Both the position numbers and the translations under genes were made by a program. This document shows positions 15,172 to 22,506 of a stretch of 64,000 nucleotides of DNA, in pieces (the first letter of the stretch is position 1; each line of letters opens with the position of its first letter). This stretch comes from Edaphocola flava (GTDB lineage Bacteria; Bacteroidota; Bacteroidia; Chitinophagales; Chitinophagaceae), in contig NZ_SAIQ01000001.1 of NCBI RefSeq assembly GCF_004118155.1, positions 682,001 through 746,000 of the forward strand, given 5' to 3'. The notes beneath the pieces were generated by a model that made no database searches, was not told where the DNA came from, and saw only the letters and a program-made list of their open reading frames with translations.

Positions 15172-16333
15172 ATCGAGATGGTACATATCCTTGTTGATTT
15201 TTATATTGAATTTTAGTATAGTTACCGCTAGTTCCAATGACTTTAACTTCAGTACCGGCATCAACTCGCGTAGCCTCACCAGAACCAGGATTAGGTCTTA
15301 GATTAGTGTAACCATCTTCACCTGCATCAATTATGTGAGCTTTATAAGAATTAAAAACCTTCTTCGATGATCCGGTACCATGTCTATTTTCATCATATTT
15401 AACGGGGCTAGACAGATCATCTACTAGAGTAAGAAATCCTTTCTTTTCTGTCGGGTCTAACCTTTCGATTCTATCTGTAATTTTTTTGAGTTCCTTTATA
15501 TCATTATCGTTAATCCTCATGCAACCGTGAGTACTCATCAAAGCTTTACCGTCAGCATAATACCCTCTTCCTCCATGAATATGCATACCATTTCTTCCTT
15601 TCCCCTCCTTTCCTCTATAGTCAAGCGCCAGAATATTGTTAGGACCAAAACTTTTAGTAGGATAACGTTTCCCTCCAGTCTCTCTCCACTCTAATATTTT
15701 ATATTTTCCTTGAGGTGTATCTCCATTGGTTTTATTCCTTACTCTACCAGAGCCAACCGTTTTAACAATTGTCCTGTAGATAACTTTCCCGTCATTATCA
15801 GTTACTATCATTGTAGCATAACCATATTTAGACCTGTCTCTATGTGCATGAACAGTAATATCCCATTCACCATCAGGATCAATTTTATCAATAGGAGAAC
15901 CACTTGCCATTAAGTATGCTGATTGCCATGGCATTTCATTCGCTTCCGGATCTAAACTTAAAAATCTACCAGTTCTACTATCATAAATTCTAGCTCCATA
16001 ATCTAATGAATTCCCTATCCCCTTCAGTTCATTATCCTTCTCCATTCCATTAAACCCAAATCGATATCGGTCCTTGTTTTCATCACAGATACCTACCAGG
16101 TAGGTCTCTTGTGTGGTCACCGGGTAGGTATAGCAGGTTGGGTTCAGCAAAATATCATATGCCCCCAACACCCATAGCTGTACGCTGGAGCCGGTCGGTT
16201 TGAAACTGATACGATAGGTGCCCTTACCGGTAACCGGTATGCTCCCCAGTACTACAGCATCTGAACCAATCATCTCTACAGCCTGTATAATGGTGGCATC
16301 ATCGCCCGTTTGCGACATACTCGCGATATCCAA
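15155..16333 (-). CDS. Orphan Rhs C-terminal tip with L,D-transpeptidase-like (YkuD) and SH3 domains
   Basis: The 392-residue fragment has three parts. Residues 1-130 are the end of an Rhs/YD protein (RYRFGFNGMEKDNELKG, YDSRTGRFLSLDP). Residues about 156-285 are YkuD-like: HIHGG at 251-255 and the catalytic motif STHGCMR at 267-273 with Cys271. Residues about 338-392 are a bacterial SH3 domain (LRPNPGSG, GYVPSRYV). YkuD enzymes crosslink or cleave peptidoglycan via their Cys, and SH3 domains bind cell wall. There is no Rhs core upstream: the frame opens at TTG 16333 after a TGA, next to a palindrome. It is thus an orphan toxin cassette, followed by an overlapping lipoprotein gene. Confidence 0.85.
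   Translation of the reverse strand: MDIASMSQTGDDATIIQAVEMIGSDAVVLGSIPVTGKGTYRISFKPTGSSVQLWVLGAYDILLNPTCYTYPVTTQETYLVGICDENKDRYRFGFNGMEKDNELKGIGNSLDYGARIYDSRTGRFLSLDPEANEMPWQSAYLMASGSPIDKIDPDGEWDITVHAHRDRSKYGYATMIVTDNDGKVIYRTIVKTVGSGRVRNKTNGDTPQGKYKILEWRETGGKRYPTKSFGPNNILALDYRGKEGKGRNGMHIHGGRGYYADGKALMSTHGCMRINDNDIKELKKITDRIERLDPTEKKGFLTLVDDLSSPVKYDENRHGTGSSKKVFNSYKAHIIDAGEDGYTNLRPNPGSGEATRVDAGTEVKVIGTSGNYTKIQYKNQQGYVPSRYVQKG
16015..16293 (-). repeat. Rhs pre-tip conserved segment, copy 1
   Basis: About 279 bp are shared with 18304-18582. They encode residues from ATIIQAVEM to the RYRFGFNG/EKDNE signature. Identity is nearly complete over the last ~100 bp towards 16293 and lower towards 16015. 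This is the constant part shared by the two Rhs tips, after which their sequences diverge completely. Confidence 0.85.
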
Positions 16334-16352
16334 AGATATTTGCTTTCATCAT

Positions 16353-16394
16353 ACAAATAGTGCGGATGGATAAATATCCATCCGCACTATTTGT
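16353..16394. repeat. Perfect 18-bp inverted repeat (6-nt loop)
   Basis: ACAAATAGTGCGGATGGA (16353-16370) and its exact reverse complement (16377-16394) flank TAAATA. It sits just 5' of the YkuD Rhs tip, and its right arm is also the start of a tandem 92-bp repeat. It may act as a transcription terminator or be an end-to-end junction of two mobile-element ends. Confidence 0.8.
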
Positions 16395-16562
16395 AATTAA
16401 GGTAACGATATTGTAAATCGACCTATTAATCTGCTGCTTTCTCAAAACATCAAATCTGATACATTACCTCCATCCGCACTATTTTTCTATTTAAGGTAAT
16501 GTTATTGTAAATCAATCCAGTAATCTGCGGCTTTTCCAAAACATCAAATCTGATACACTCCC
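16377..16562. repeat. Tandem ~92-bp direct repeat (two diverged units)
   Basis: Unit 1 (16377-16468) and unit 2 (16469-16562) both begin TCCATCCGCACTATTT. They share AAGGTAA, ATTGTAAATC and AAAACATCAAATCTGATACA, with about 80% identity by eye and a 2-bp length difference. The ATCAAATCTGATACA end resembles the ATCACTAACTTTGATACAC end of the IS1-type repeat. These may therefore be solo ends of a related element. Confidence 0.7.
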
Positions 16563-16585
16563 ACACTACCTTACCACATTACCCA

Positions 16586-17380
16586 TTACCATTTCACATT
16601 AAAACTAGCAAGAATTATACAACTATCTGGTAATACGCTTTTCAATTTTCGAATAGATTTTTGAAGTTTTCTCCCTTTATCTAGGTTGATCTTGGATACA
16701 ATATTCTTTTCATAAAGAGTGCCAGAGATATCAAGTTTTTTCAAGTTCACTAAGTTTGTAATATCCTTAGGAATATAGCTTATAGATTTTGGCAAATAGA
16801 TTTCTTCAAGGGATTTCATTTGTAAAACGGTTTCCCAATACCCATTTACATCAATACACTCTATATACAGAGTTCTAATATTAGACAATTTTGCAAGGTC
16901 TCTATAAATAGAATGAAGGTTAAGTTCTAAAGAATTAAGTTGCTCTAAGCTATAAAGTTTTGTGGAAATATGCTTTAATTCATTAGGGTATATCTCAAGA
17001 ACCTTTAGCCTTTTCATTAAACCAATTTCATCCGGAAGAGAATCAAATTTACAGTCTTGAAGATAAAGTTCACTTAAGCTATCTAGATTCGACAAAGTTC
17101 TTAGAAGCTTAGGTAATTGATTATTATTTAATCCTGAAATTATTATCGTCTCGAGTTTTTCAAACTTCAGTAGACTATCAATACTTTCTGTACCCAACTG
17201 GTCTAAGGATAAATGATGAACTGTTCCCGCATTCTCATAGACATCTTTAAGATTATAAGCATAGGATGGTTTTACGTCCAAGGCTTCCTCCATTCTATTA
17301 ATGTTAGTTTTATCTAAAGTACTATCGCAAGAGGCACTTATAAAAAGAAGCAACGATAAAACGATAATAATATAATGCAT
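16586..17380 (-). CDS. Leucine-rich repeat lipoprotein, candidate immunity partner of the protease Rhs tip
   Basis: From ATG 17380 the 264-residue protein starts with a lipoprotein signal (MHYIIIVLSLLLFISASCDS, Cys at about 18). A series of leucine-rich repeats of about 23 residues follows (SLSELYLQDCKFDSLPDEIG, LKVLEIYPNELKHIS and LEEIYLPKSISYIPKDI are examples). A longer ORF from 17497 would overlap the Rhs gene; the chosen start is 10 bp after that gene's stop. LRR proteins bind other proteins. Here the context suggests it masks the secreted metalloprotease tip encoded just upstream (inference). It could also be an unrelated surface LRR protein. Confidence 0.65.
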   Translation of the reverse strand: MHYIIIVLSLLLFISASCDSTLDKTNINRMEEALDVKPSYAYNLKDVYENAGTVHHLSLDQLGTESIDSLLKFEKLETIIISGLNNNQLPKLLRTLSNLDSLSELYLQDCKFDSLPDEIGLMKRLKVLEIYPNELKHISTKLYSLEQLNSLELNLHSIYRDLAKLSNIRTLYIECIDVNGYWETVLQMKSLEEIYLPKSISYIPKDITNLVNLKKLDISGTLYEKNIVSKINLDKGRKLQKSIRKLKSVLPDSCIILASFNVKW

Positions 17381-17390
17381 AAAAAAGATT

Positions 17391-19235
17391 TTATCTACTA
17401 AGACTACTGATTGCTGATTGGCGAGTTGCCCCTGAAGAGTTCGCTTTTTTCCCATCATTAACTTTGCCGTTGTTATTTTCATATTGTATATTTTCATCTA
17501 ATGCAACCGGAGGGGGATCATACCTCATTTGCGATCTACTCTTAACCTCTTTTGGAATATCCCCAAGCTTTGCATTTGCAGCATTTATTCTACCGTTAGC
17601 AGTAAGTAATCCAGTATTAGTTGCGTTTCTCACTATATAATTTCCCAAATCGACTACCATTGATTTAAGAAAAACACCATTGCTATTATTCATTAAATGA
17701 TTATCTGGTACTCCATCATAAGCAATACCAGATAATGTATAATCCTCAATTCTATCAGAAGAGCGTCCCAATTTAGAGGTGTAAACATCAAAATATAGGT
17801 CAACAAAACCAAGAATATGCCCGAATTCATGTGCAACTGCATCTGATCGCTTACTTAAATTCATTACAGTTCCCCCTACAACATTATCTCGATAATCCGA
17901 TTGATCAGAAATGTAGGCACGAGAATCCCAAGGTTTTAATGTGAATAGCTCTTGTTGATTCTTAATAATTACAACATTAACATCAAATTTAATAGAATAG
18001 GTTACCTCATTATAAGCTTTGAATGACTGAGGCCTATAAATCTTGTCTATTTCTGTCTTGATATGCCTTCTATCTAGTTCTGTTCCATTGACTAAATATA
18101 TAGTACTTTTAACAGTAATCTGATTTCCTTTAATATAATATTCTGCATCTTCTCCATTTCGATCAACCAAGCTAATTGGATTATTTTCAAAAGCATTATA
18201 AGGGCTAAGACTCGGATATTTACTCGCACTAGGATCAATACTCATCCATCTCGCAACTCTACTATCATACATTCTCGCCCCAAAGTCTAATGAGTTCCCT
18301 ATCCCCTTCAGTTCATTATCCTTCTCCTGTCCATTAAACCCAAATCTATATCGGTCTTTGTTTTCATCACAGCTATCTACCAAATAGGTTTCCTGCGTCG
18401 TAACCGGGTAGGTATAGCAGGTAGGGTTCAGCAGTATATCATATGCTCCCAGTACCCACAATTGTACGCTTGAACCGGTCGGTTTGAAGCTGATACGATA
18501 GGTACCCTTACCGGTAACCGGTATGCTCCCCAGTACTACAGCATCTGAACCAATCATCTCTACAGCCTGTATAATGGTGGCACTTTTACTAAAACAGATC
18601 GTTCTTCTGCTTAGCCTTTTGAGATGTGTTCTTAAGGTTAGATTTTTCCTTTCTATATGGTTCGTGCCTCTGTACTTTGTTGAGTGAATATCGGGCGGTA
18701 ATAAATATTTATAATTTGGCAGCTGATCCGTGAATATTTTTGTCGCATTCGATAATAACAATGTATCCGTTATTCTTCCTAATGTTCTGTTCGTTCTCCT
18801 CCCAATCGCAAAATCTACTACCTGTTTCGTATCTCTTCTGATGGCATAAACTATCCAACGCATACGAGCCTTGTTCTTCACATAAGTACACAGTTCATCC
18901 AACTCATATTCTTTATCAAAAGAAATCACAGGCTTTACAATTTTTGAAGCAATCAATTTTATTCTTCGCAAAACAGTATTCAAGCTTATTTTCAGCAACC
19001 TGGATATACTACGAATGCGGCAGCCTTCCTTTGTTAATCGAATAATGCTATCATCGTTTAAAGACCAATAAGCTCTATAGTTGTAATAGTCTAATGCTCT
19101 TTTGCCACAACATCGGCAAACATATTGCTGCTTCCCTGTACCCGTCTTTCCATTTTTAACTATTCTCGGAATATAGCAATGCGGACATATTTTGTTATCA
19201 CTAATTCTGATACACCTGGACACAGTATACTGCAT
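17391..19235 (-). CDS. Chimeric ORF: truncated IS1-family transposase fused to Rhs tip with metzincin-like protease
   Basis: This 614-residue frame has two origins. Residues 1-218 are an IS1-family transposase (InsA+InsB in one frame): zinc finger CPHC 18-21/CRCC 40-43, a helix-turn-helix, and DDE residues D113 or E114, D170 (FTDQ) and E195 (HIERKNLTLR). It stops at FSKS, about 18 residues short of the family C-terminus. From residue 219 (nt 18581) it is Rhs: the shared pre-tip segment, RYRFGFNGQEKDNE and ARWMSIDP, then a tip with HEFGHILGFVD (469-479). HExxHxxGxxD with NHLMNN (512-517) as a possible Met-turn fits a zinc metalloprotease effector. The in-frame join may be accidental. Without an Rhs core the tip is probably a silent cassette. 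Confidence 0.85.
   Translation of the reverse strand: MQYTVSRCIRISDNKICPHCYIPRIVKNGKTGTGKQQYVCRCCGKRALDYYNYRAYWSLNDDSIIRLTKEGCRIRSISRLLKISLNTVLRRIKLIASKIVKPVISFDKEYELDELCTYVKNKARMRWIVYAIRRDTKQVVDFAIGRRTNRTLGRITDTLLLSNATKIFTDQLPNYKYLLPPDIHSTKYRGTNHIERKNLTLRTHLKRLSRRTICFSKSATIIQAVEMIGSDAVVLGSIPVTGKGTYRISFKPTGSSVQLWVLGAYDILLNPTCYTYPVTTQETYLVDSCDENKDRYRFGFNGQEKDNELKGIGNSLDFGARMYDSRVARWMSIDPSASKYPSLSPYNAFENNPISLVDRNGEDAEYYIKGNQITVKSTIYLVNGTELDRRHIKTEIDKIYRPQSFKAYNEVTYSIKFDVNVVIIKNQQELFTLKPWDSRAYISDQSDYRDNVVGGTVMNLSKRSDAVAHEFGHILGFVDLYFDVYTSKLGRSSDRIEDYTLSGIAYDGVPDNHLMNNSNGVFLKSMVVDLGNYIVRNATNTGLLTANGRINAANAKLGDIPKEVKSRSQMRYDPPPVALDENIQYENNNGKVNDGKKANSSGATRQSAISSLSR
18304..18582 (-). repeat. Rhs pre-tip conserved segment, copy 2
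   Basis: This is the counterpart of 16015-16293. The shared block ends abruptly at TGCCACC (18580 region), where IS1 transposase sequence begins. In copy 1 the Rhs frame continues about 40-50 bp further before reaching repeat DNA. Confidence 0.85.
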
Positions 19236-19375
19236 TTGAGCGTCATTTTAGACCATAAAAATACGAGAAACAGGTAATTATACCCATTCCTCGTATTTGA
19301 CCTAAAATGATTTAATATTGAAAACCTGTTCCTTAAATCTACTCAATCAATGCATCACTAACTTTGATACACTAC
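18582..19375 (-). mobile_element. IS1-family element, right end deleted
   Basis: It comprises a 145-bp left end with a hairpin (19231-19375) plus the transposase up to codon 218. No terminal inverted repeat is found at the 18582 side, where the Rhs segment starts at once, so the right end and the last ~18 codons are lost. The left-end core ATCACTAACTTTGATACAC (19353-19371) recurs as ATCACTAATTCTGATACAC inside the first codons of the transposase (19197-19215). Confidence 0.8.
19231..19375 (-). repeat. 145-bp repeat, copy B (IS left end with transposase)
   Basis: The sequence directly precedes the transposase ATG (19235) and matches 14399-14543. The two copies are direct repeats bracketing 4.7 kb that contain both Rhs tips and both candidate immunity genes. 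Confidence 0.8.
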
Positions 19376-19698
19376 ACGGTCCTCAAAACACCAAAACGTG
19401 ACAAAGTTAAAAAAACATTTTTTTTAACCAAATTTTGTGAAAAAAATATTTGGTTTTATCGATCAAATTAATTAAAATCACTCTATTGTGAATTATTTAA
19501 AAAACAAACTATAACTATTTAAAAATCAATAAATTAAAGCAAAATAGTATATAAATACTGTCAAATAATGCTTGCATCTGCATGACTATAGAAACAACAG
19601 GATTGTGATAAATTCTCAATTCACAATATGTTGACTGTTAAATAATTACCCAAAATCAGTATATTAACATTCTATTTTCATAAATTTTTATTGCCATT
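19236..19698. other. IS left end and very AT-rich non-coding region
   Basis: After the IS left end (to 19375) about 320 bp of strongly AT-rich DNA follow. They contain an AACCAAAT/ATTTGGTT inverted repeat (19426-19433, 19448-19455) and a perfect 10-bp inverted repeat ATTGTGAATT (19485-19494) / AATTCACAAT (19618-19627). No ORF or clear Bacteroidota -7 element is seen. It marks the edge of the accessory region. Confidence 0.55.
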
Positions 19699-20838
19699 AT
19701 GATCAGTTTCTGGGAGAAAACTTCCTTGCTTACATATGATTTTATGATCATCGGATCGGGTATTGTTGGGTTGAATACAGCAATCAACCTGAAGATACAG
19801 TACCCGATGTCCTCCGTATTAGTACTGGAGCGGGGCATCCTGCCGACCGGTGCCAGTACCCGCAATGCAGGCTTTGCCTGTATGGGTAGCCTTTCCGAGC
19901 TGACAGATGATCTGCAAACGCTTTCGGAGGAGGAGCTGCTCAGCCTGTTTGCACAACGTAAACAGGGCATAGAATTACTGCGCCAGAGGTTAGGAGATGA
20001 GGCTATAGGCTATCGCAAAAATGGAAGCCATGAGTTATTAGCTGCTCATGAGACCCCTGTACTGGACAAGCTGGATTATTTCAACACGCTGTTGCGCGAG
20101 GTATCTGCTGAGCCTGTATTCCGGATCTGTAATGATACTATTGATCGCTTCGGTATGTCACGGCAACACTTTCCTTACTGTGTCGAGACTACCTGCGAAG
20201 GCGAACTGCATACCGGAAAGATGATGCGCAGCCTTATTGATTTTGCTATCGGTAAAGGGGTCGAAATCAAAACAGGTGTGGAAGTATTGGAGATTGAGGA
20301 AAGCACACAGTGTGTAACCGTTAATGTACACGATCCTTATCGTGCAGAAGGCATGCACTTTAGCGCACAACATGTGCTGGTCTGCACTAATGCATTCACC
20401 CCGAGATTCTTTCCCGACCTGGATATCAAACCCGGTCGCGGGCAGGTAATCCTTACTAAACCCATTCCGGGTTTACGTTTGAAAGGCATATTCCACTTCG
20501 ACCAGGGTTATTACTATTTCCGTGAACTCGAAGGGCGCATTTTATTCGGTGGCGGCAGAAACCTTGATTTTGATACGGAAGCAACGGACCAAATCACACT
20601 TAACGAACAGATCATCGACAAACTGTGTAGTTGGCTACGGGAGGCCGTCATACCGGAAACTCCGTTTGAAATAGACATGAAATGGTCTGGCATTATGGCT
20701 TTTGGAAAAGATAAGAAACCGATTGTGCAATCTTTCAGTGACCGCATACACGGGGCATTCCGCATGGGCGGCATGGGTGTTGCTTTAGGCAGCCTGGTGG
20801 CACAGCAACTGGCCTCCCTACCCGATCACAAATCATAA
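19699..20838 (+). CDS. FAD-dependent oxidoreductase (DAO/glycine oxidase-like family)
   Basis: The 379-residue protein has an N-terminal Rossmann FAD-binding motif, YDFMIIGSGIVGLNTAINL (GxGxxG), followed by the ADP-ribose-contacting acidic residue in VLVLERG. It also has a GASTRNAGFA segment typical of DAO-family amine and amino-acid oxidases, and a C-terminal FAD contact near GAFRMGGMGVALGSLVAQQLA. These flavoenzymes oxidise secondary or primary amines to imines; the substrate cannot be read from sequence. It lacks a signal peptide, so it is cytoplasmic. It is followed by two more plus-strand genes (DinB-like and hydrolase), perhaps one catabolic unit. Confidence 0.88.
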   Translation: MISFWEKTSLLTYDFMIIGSGIVGLNTAINLKIQYPMSSVLVLERGILPTGASTRNAGFACMGSLSELTDDLQTLSEEELLSLFAQRKQGIELLRQRLGDEAIGYRKNGSHELLAAHETPVLDKLDYFNTLLREVSAEPVFRICNDTIDRFGMSRQHFPYCVETTCEGELHTGKMMRSLIDFAIGKGVEIKTGVEVLEIEESTQCVTVNVHDPYRAEGMHFSAQHVLVCTNAFTPRFFPDLDIKPGRGQVILTKPIPGLRLKGIFHFDQGYYYFRELEGRILFGGGRNLDFDTEATDQITLNEQIIDKLCSWLREAVIPETPFEIDMKWSGIMAFGKDKKPIVQSFSDRIHGAFRMGGMGVALGSLVAQQLASLPDHKS

Positions 20839-20919
20839 TGACCTTAATGTTAATATCCAGACCTCCGCCAAACCATGTTATAGTATACCGTATATTCGTA
20901 TGACGAAAATACATCAACT

Positions 20920-21444
20920 ATGAACACTCCTGTTTCCAAAAAATTAGACATCGTTATTCCTGCATTCAGAATGCATACCCAGAGCTTCCTTAATGTGCTG
21001 GATGGTATTACGGAAGAAGATGCGCTGAAAAGAATTGACGGCAAAACGAATCACATCATCTGGATGGCGGGCAACCTGGTCAACTGCCGTTACGGTATGG
21101 CATGGGTTCTGGGTTTGAGAGAAGAAGATCCGTACAGCGATCTGTTCTTCCAGGGCAAGGCCTTGAGTCCGGAGTACAACTACCCCAGCTTACAGGCGCT
21201 GAAAGAAAGTTTTCACAAAATCTCTGCGCTGCTGTATGAGCAATTACTCCAGGCACCGGACGAGCTCCTGGACAGTGCCTTCCAGTTCGGCATGAATGTT
21301 CCTTTTGTACCGGCAACAGTATTGAGTTTTATGGGTATGTGCATAGGCCGTGAAGATTATCTATGCGGCCAGATAGGACTGATGCGCAAGATCCTCGGCT
21401 ATGAGGGCATGAAATATGATATAAACACCAACATTCCTTACTAA
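20920..21444 (+). CDS. DinB-superfamily protein
   Basis: The 174-residue protein has the four-helix outline of DinB/YfiT-like proteins: an N-terminal helix with TQSFLNVLDGITEED, then HIIWMAGNLVNCRY, and a C-terminal REDYLCGQIGLMRKILGYEGMKY. The usual third metal-binding His before xxGQ is replaced (EDYLCGQ), so metal binding may be altered. DinB-fold proteins include thiol transferases and proteins of unknown role. Its stop is 3 bp from the alpha/beta hydrolase start, so they are co-transcribed. Confidence 0.75.
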   Translation: MNTPVSKKLDIVIPAFRMHTQSFLNVLDGITEEDALKRIDGKTNHIIWMAGNLVNCRYGMAWVLGLREEDPYSDLFFQGKALSPEYNYPSLQALKESFHKISALLYEQLLQAPDELLDSAFQFGMNVPFVPATVLSFMGMCIGREDYLCGQIGLMRKILGYEGMKYDINTNIPY

Positions 21445-21447
21445 CCT

Positions 21448-22224
21448 ATGCATGCGCAATCAACCGGCTTTGCCGAAGCGAATGGGATTAAGCTATATTA
21501 TGAAATTTATGGTAGCGGCGCTCCCCTGGTCCTTATACATGGCGGAGGCTCTTCCGGTGCATTCGATTTCAGTGAGGTTATACCACGCCTGGCAGGACAA
21601 TATACGTTGATTACAGTCGACCTCCAGAACCATGGCCGCTCCGATCACCGGTATGAGCCTGCAACCTTTGTTCAGGATGCCCGCGACATTATTGCTGTAA
21701 TGGATCGGCTGGAGATTGGCAAAGCGTCTTTCTTTGGTTTCAGCAATGGCGCGTCAACGGTAATGCAGCTTGGCCATCTATTCCCGCAACGCTGCGAAAA
21801 GATTATTGCAGCCTCCGGTCTTTCGAAAAGAGAGGGCATGATTGATGGCTTCTTTGAAGGAATGCAACAGGCGACCTTGGATCATATGCCAGCCTATCTG
21901 CAGGAAAATTTCCTGAAATGTACACCTGATCCGGTGAGGCTTCAGAACATGTTTTTCCGGGACAGTCAGCGCATGCTGCACTTCAGTGACTGGCCGGACG
22001 AAGTTTTGCAATCCATAAATGTACCGGCATTGTTTATAAGCGGGGACCAGGATGTGATCAAACCAGAACATACCACAGCAATGAGTAGACTAGTCCCTGA
22101 CAGCCGTTTACTCATTCTTCCGGCGGGACATGGCTCTTATATGATGCCAGATGAGCAGGGCAGGGTTGACGATACTTTGATTGATTGCTGTGTAGAGTTT
22201 ATTACCCGATTTCTGCAAACATAA
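21448..22224 (+). CDS. Alpha/beta hydrolase
   Basis: The 258-residue alpha/beta-hydrolase fold protein has the oxyanion-hole motif LIHGGGSSG near residue 30, the DLQNHGRSD strand turn and the nucleophile elbow GFSNGAS (Ser near 95). The acid in SGDQDVI and the catalytic His in PAGHGSYM are near the C-terminus, so the triad is complete. No signal peptide is present, so it is cytoplasmic. The substrate is unknown; esterases and C-C hydrolases look alike. It is coupled to the DinB-like gene, 3 bp upstream. Confidence 0.9.
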   Translation: MHAQSTGFAEANGIKLYYEIYGSGAPLVLIHGGGSSGAFDFSEVIPRLAGQYTLITVDLQNHGRSDHRYEPATFVQDARDIIAVMDRLEIGKASFFGFSNGASTVMQLGHLFPQRCEKIIAASGLSKREGMIDGFFEGMQQATLDHMPAYLQENFLKCTPDPVRLQNMFFRDSQRMLHFSDWPDEVLQSINVPALFISGDQDVIKPEHTTAMSRLVPDSRLLILPAGHGSYMMPDEQGRVDDTLIDCCVEFITRFLQT

Positions 22225-22302
22225 TTGCACCTCTTATCGGCACAAATCTTAAGTGTCTCATTATTGTTATTTATTATTTTATGATTTTTACAGGGTTATT
22301 TT

Positions 22303-22333
22303 TTTGTAAAATAAAATACTAGGGGTACTTTTG
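22303..22333 (+). promoter_or_regulatory. Consensus Bacteroidota promoter
   Basis: TTTG (22303-22306), a spacer of exactly 19 bp and TACTTTTG (22326-22333) match TTTG-N19-TAnnTTTG perfectly. The expected start of transcription near 22340 is only a few bases before an ATG (22343). Confidence 0.8.
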
Positions 22334-22342
22334 CCCTGTTAA

Positions 22343-22399
22343 ATGATGAAAATTAATACAGAATATAAACGCAATAAACGTAGCTACCTCCTGGGGTAA
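22343..22399 (+). CDS. Putative 18-residue leader peptide
   Basis: ATG ATG AAA ... GGG TAA encodes the peptide MMKINTEYKRNKRSYLLG. It begins within a few bases of the expected transcription start of the consensus promoter at 22303-22333, so it would be nearly leaderless. It is followed by a terminator at 22434-22470, before the aminotransferase. It may be an attenuation leader, a small basic peptide, or a chance ORF in a small RNA. Confidence 0.35.
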   Translation: MMKINTEYKRNKRSYLLG

Positions 22400-22433
22400 T
22401 CATCTTTATATGGGTTTATGTTCCAACAATATG

Positions 22434-22470
22434 AAGAGGCTTACCGCTAAAAGGTAAGCCTCTTTGTATT
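22434..22470 (+). terminator. Strong hairpin terminator or attenuator before the aminotransferase
   Basis: AAGAGGCTTACC (22434-22445) and GGTAAGCCTCTT (22453-22464) form a perfect 12-bp stem with a 7-nt loop, followed by TGTATTTTG. It ends a transcript of about 130 nt started at 22340, and lies 37 bp upstream of the aminotransferase gene. Confidence 0.8.
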
Positions 22471-22506
22471 TTGTACATACCGTAAAATATCAACAAATAA
22501 TAAATC

